A stretch of DNA of 45,832 nucleotides, taken from Acidobacteriota bacterium (GTDB lineage: Bacteria > Acidobacteriota > Terriglobia > Terriglobales > Acidobacteriaceae). The translations under genes were made by a program, and so were the position numbers. Below, in pieces: positions 42,878 through 45,832 of the stretch (its first letter is position 1; each line of letters opens with the position of its first letter). The notes below the pieces were generated by a model. It was not told the origin of the DNA. It was given only the letters and a program-made list of their open reading frames with translations, and did not search any database. The DNA lies in NCBI GenBank assembly GCA_021778845.1, contig JAJYBU010000030.1, positions 1-45,832 on the forward strand. The letters run 5' to 3'.

Positions 42878-44756
42878 TTGGATGCGCATGAAGATTCGGA
42901 GTTTTTTCCCCAGTAATCGGACCAGTGTTCTGGTCGGCCTCGCGGTCGCCGCACTACTGGCTGGAGCCGTCGCGCTGAACGCGCAGGACCCCTCTCCCGC
43001 ATCGCCGGCCACACCGCCAGCAGCCCAGACCGCGCCCGCCAGCGCAGCCCCGGCGAAGGCGGATGCGACTCTGAGCAACACGCCCGCCGGCAAGAAGAAG
43101 CATGCCAAGGTGGCCAAGGAAGATCGCATCCAGGTCACCAAGGACTCCAAGAAGGAGATCAAGAAGCAGGCCAAGTACAACCCGCTGGTCGGCAAGGATC
43201 AGCAGTTGCCGGACAAGCAACTGTATGACAAGGCGATGGCGCAGATCGCCACCGGCCACTACGACATTGGCCGGCTTGACCTCCAGACTCTGCTCGACAC
43301 CTATCCCGACTCGCAGTACATGATGCGCGCCAAGCTCGCCGTCGCCGACGCCTGGTACCGCGAGGGCGGCACCGCCGCGCTCACCGAGGCCGAACAGGAG
43401 TACCGCGACTTCATCACCTTCTTCCCCAACGTCCCCGAAGCCGCCGAAGCCCAGCTCCGCATTGGCGATATCTACTTCAAGCAGATGGACGTTCCGGACC
43501 GCGACTACGCCAAGGCGACGCACGCCGAGGAAGAGTATCGCACCATGTTGAAGCAGTATCCTGACGCGCCTAAGCCGATCCTCGACGACGCGCGCCAGAA
43601 GCTGCGCGAGGTGCAGGAGGTTCTGGCCGACCGCGAAGCCGAGCTCGGCGACTTCTATGCCACGCACGCCAACTGGCCGGCCGCCATTGCACGCTACCAG
43701 ACCGTGGTCGACACCTACCCGCTCTACAGCCATATGGATGACGTGCTGATCGGCATTGGCGACGCCTACGAGGCAGAGGCCGCCGTGGTGCGTACTCAGA
43801 CCGTCTGCTCCAAGAAGCTCGCGCCCGAGGTTCGCTGCGTGCCTGAGGGCGCCAAGGCGAGGCTGCTCGAGGACTATGACGGCAAGGCCGCCGAAAATTA
43901 TCGCAGGGTTGTAATCTATCACTCCGCCGCACCCCACGTGGAGGACGCCAAAGAGCGCCTCACCGGCATGAACCTGCCCATCCCCACGCCGACCAAGGAG
44001 CAGGCCGCCTCCAGCGAGGAACTGGAGAACAGCCGCGCGCAGTACAACCTGCAGAAGCGCATTGAGCTGCTCTTCCTGCACACTCCGGACACCGTTACCG
44101 CCGCGCGGATGGGCCTGCCCACCCTGCAGGATCCGCCGCCGACCGTCGCACCCAACGTCGTGAAGGAGTTGATGGCCGAGTACCGCGATGCCTTCAATCC
44201 GAATCTGGCGAAGACGCGTCCCGCAGCTCAGCCCAGCGCTGCCGGGTCCAGCGATGCGGACGCCTCCGCTGCCGCCACCGATACCCCGGCCGCCGCCGCT
44301 CCGCCGTCGCTTGAAGACGTTCCGGCCGACGGTACCTCAACCGCAGACGACTCGTCGAAGACCGTCACCGTCGTCGAGCCCGCGACAAGTTCCACTGAGG
44401 GCAACTCCAGCACCGGCATGGGCGTTGAGGTGCTGACGCCCGGCGCAGACGGCAGCGCACCTGCCACTGGAACCGGCGCCAGCGACCGGCCTGCCGCTAC
44501 TGGCGCTCAGGACCCCAACTACGGCCTGCCCATGCCTAAGAAGGCCAGCACGGCGCTGCCTCCGGTCGAGAAGCCCGCTGCGGCCCCCGACCAGATCAAC
44601 GACGTCGAAGGCCACGCCACACCCGCCGCCCAGATCGCTCCGATCGGGGCCAACGGCAAGAAGGCGAAGGTCAAGGCGCCCAAGGTCGACTCGAACGACG
44701 AGAGCTCCAGCAAGAAGAAGCCCAAGAAGGGCCTCGGCAAGCTGAATCCCTTCTAG
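42870..44756 (+). CDS. bamD: BamD-like outer-membrane assembly protein (TPR, long disordered C-terminus)
   Basis: BamD is the TPR lipoprotein of the BAM complex that inserts outer-membrane beta-barrels. Residues about 110-390 contain TPR-like repeats of the BamD kind: KQLYDKAMAQIATGHYDIGRLDLQTLLDTYPDSQY, then AEQEYRDFITFFPNVPEAAEAQLRIGDIYFKQM and AAIARYQTVVDTYPLYSHMDDVLIGIGDAYE. The protein is 628 residues against about 245 in E. coli; the extra half is an Ala/Pro/Ser/Thr-rich tail ending KKKPKKGLGKLNPF. The signal region (about 18-38) ends ALNAQ with no lipobox Cys. Start uncertain among ATG 42870, 42882 and 42888. Confidence 0.78.
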   Translation: MEFWMRMKIRSFFPSNRTSVLVGLAVAALLAGAVALNAQDPSPASPATPPAAQTAPASAAPAKADATLSNTPAGKKKHAKVAKEDRIQVTKDSKKEIKKQAKYNPLVGKDQQLPDKQLYDKAMAQIATGHYDIGRLDLQTLLDTYPDSQYMMRAKLAVADAWYREGGTAALTEAEQEYRDFITFFPNVPEAAEAQLRIGDIYFKQMDVPDRDYAKATHAEEEYRTMLKQYPDAPKPILDDARQKLREVQEVLADREAELGDFYATHANWPAAIARYQTVVDTYPLYSHMDDVLIGIGDAYEAEAAVVRTQTVCSKKLAPEVRCVPEGAKARLLEDYDGKAAENYRRVVIYHSAAPHVEDAKERLTGMNLPIPTPTKEQAASSEELENSRAQYNLQKRIELLFLHTPDTVTAARMGLPTLQDPPPTVAPNVVKELMAEYRDAFNPNLAKTRPAAQPSAAGSSDADASAAATDTPAAAAPPSLEDVPADGTSTADDSSKTVTVVEPATSSTEGNSSTGMGVEVLTPGADGSAPATGTGASDRPAATGAQDPNYGLPMPKKASTALPPVEKPAAAPDQINDVEGHATPAAQIAPIGANGKKAKVKAPKVDSNDESSSKKKPKKGLGKLNPF

Positions 44757-44788
44757 AGACAGTTCGTAGAGGAGAAGGAGTAGTGACG

Positions 44789-44820
44789 ACGGGAGCGGCT
44801 TCGGCTGCTCCCGTTTTCGC
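44789..44820 (+). terminator. Terminator of the BamD-like gene
   Basis: An 11-bp stem ACGGGAGCGGC (44789-44799) / GCTGCTCCCGT (44804-44814, one G-U pair) with a UUCG loop, followed by TTTCGCTTTTC. Confidence 0.88.
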
Positions 44821-44880
44821 TTTTCTTTACTCCTTGCTCTCTACTCCTTACCCTCTGCCTTCCTGCTACCCTTAAGACTT

Positions 44881-45832
44881 ATGAGCAATGAGCTACCGAA
44901 GGCATACGATCCGTCGCTGATCGAAGAGAAGTGGTCGAAGTTCTGGGTTGACGAGAAGATATTCTCCGTCCCCACACCAGCAGACGCAGCCTCCAACAAC
45001 CCTTTCGTCCAACTGCTGCCTCCGCCCAACGTCACTGGCCGCCTGCACATGGGCCACATGCTCAACCAGACGGAGATGGACATTCTCACGCGCTGGCACC
45101 GCATGTCCGGCGACACCGCCGTATGGGTTCCCGGCACCGACCACGCCGGCATCGCCACCCAGATGATGGTCGAGCGCCAGCTCGCCGCCGAAGGCAAATC
45201 CCGCACCGACTTCACCCGCGAGGCCTTCACGGAAAAAGTCTGGGCCTGGAAGCAGCAGTACGGCTCTGCCATTACCGACCAGATGCGCCGCCTCGGCGCC
45301 AGCGTCGACTGGTCGCGCGAGTACTTCACCATGGACGACCGGCTCTCGGTAGCCGTGAAGGAAGCCTTCGTCCGACTCCACGAGCAGGGCCTCATCTACC
45401 GCGGCGCCTACATCGTCAACTGGGACCCTGTGCTGCAAACTGCCGTCAGCGATCTCGAAGTTGAGAACGAAGAGCGCGCCGGCCATCTCTTCCACATTCG
45501 CTATCCGCTCTCTGACGGCAGCGGCTCCATCGTCATCGCCACCACGCGGCCGGAGACCATGCTCGGCGACGTTGCCGTAGCCGTAAACCCCACCGACGAG
45601 CGCTACACCGCGCTGATCGGCAAGTCTCTTGAGCTTCCCCTGACCGGCCGCAAAATCCCAATCCTCGCCGACGACTGGGCGCAGCCCGAGTTCGGCACCG
45701 GCGCCGTCAAGGTCACGCCCGCGCACGACCCCAACGACTTCGCCATCGGCCAGCGCCACAACCTGCCCTCGCCGTCCATCATGGACAAGCACGCGCGCAT
45801 TGAACTCGAAGGCTCGCCCTACCACGGCCTCG
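44881..45832 (+). CDS. valS: Valine--tRNA ligase (N-terminal part; runs off the window)
   Basis: ValRS charges tRNA-Val and edits mischarged threonine. The first 317 residues are present: [34 protein letters not shown] with the class I HIGH motif as HMGH (56-59), [18 protein letters not shown], and [17 protein letters not shown], then the editing domain begins with [10 protein letters not shown]. The KMSKS and anticodon domains lie beyond the window. TACCCT ends 8 nt before ATG 44881 with no SD, so the mRNA is likely leaderless or nearly so. Confidence 0.96.
   Translation, partial: MSNELPKAYDPSLIEEKWSKFWVDEKIFSVPTPADAASNNPFVQLLPPPNVTGRLHMGHMLNQTEMDILTRWHRMSGDTAVWVPGTDHAGIATQMMVERQLAAEGKSRTDFTREAFTEKVWAWKQQYGSAITDQMRRLGASVDWSREYFTMDDRLSVAVKEAFVRLHEQGLIYRGAYIVNWDPVLQTAVSDLEVENEERAGHLFHIRYPLSDGSGSIVIATTRPETMLGDVAVAVNPTDERYTALIGKSLELPLTGRKIPILADDWAQPEFGTGAVKVTPAHDPNDFAIGQRHNLPSPSIMDKHARIELEGSPYHGL

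Overview
The window is a dense, GC-rich stretch of Gram-negative chromosome that reads like an acidobacterium of the Terriglobia/Acidobacteriaceae type. This is inferred from gene content: kdsA and a BamD-like protein point to an LPS-bearing outer membrane. DUF5076, DUF2393, DUF1906, DUF4397 and paired beta-propeller lipoproteins are typical of that group. No phage, IS element, CRISPR array, rRNA or tRNA was recognised. Most genes are housekeeping genes in short operons on both strands.

Layout. 1-1.3 kb: decaying genes (a sigma factor and an azoreductase, both lacking their 3' parts) and two tiny ORFs. 1.3-3.5 kb: exported serine hydrolase and a HigB/HigA toxin-antitoxin pair. 3.6-6.6 kb: rpsA (S1) divergent from a HIT-family gene. 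6.8-9.6 kb: small unknown protein, exported SnoaL-like protein, ABM monooxygenase, purA. 9.7-16.2 kb: DinB protein divergent from mutM, a ThiE/TenI-like gene, yceD-rpmF-plsX, DUF5076, folD-coaE. 16.4-21.1 kb: ahcY, DUF4397 lipoprotein, ComEA-like protein, LolD-like ATPase, acpS. 21.2-27.7 kb: MCE/MlaD protein with 34-residue repeats, M13 metallopeptidase, two tandem beta-propeller lipoproteins. 27.8-32.0 kb: kdsA, DUF2393 protein, DnaC-like ATPase, rpmE with a structured leader, dus. 32.1-36.0 kb: leftward cluster of YfiT-like protein, GNAT, a large protein with a PD-(D/E)XK-like C-terminus, and an aldo/keto reductase. 36.1-45.8 kb: DUF1906 lipoprotein, tldD, small Cys/His protein, pmbA, a degenerate UvrC-like protein, rpe, BamD-like protein, and the 5' part of valS.

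How the genes work together: cell-envelope themes recur (acpS and plsX for lipid synthesis; kdsA for LPS; MlaD, LolD-like and BamD-like for envelope traffic and assembly; several exported proteins). Translation and one-carbon genes (rpsA, rpmF, rpmE, dus, valS, folD, ahcY) make up much of the rest. DNA-repair-type functions are mutM, the UvrC-like protein and the nuclease-like protein.

Most interesting: the nuclease-like protein (33.0-34.9 kb), the UvrC-like protein with an altered GIY-YIG site (40.5-42.0 kb), a recurring TAnnnT box 6-8 nt before start codons that suggests many leaderless mRNAs, a multi-hairpin rpmE leader, and a strand-composition shift from G-rich to C-rich on the + strand at roughly 20-27 kb. 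All calls come from reading the sequence; no database search was run.
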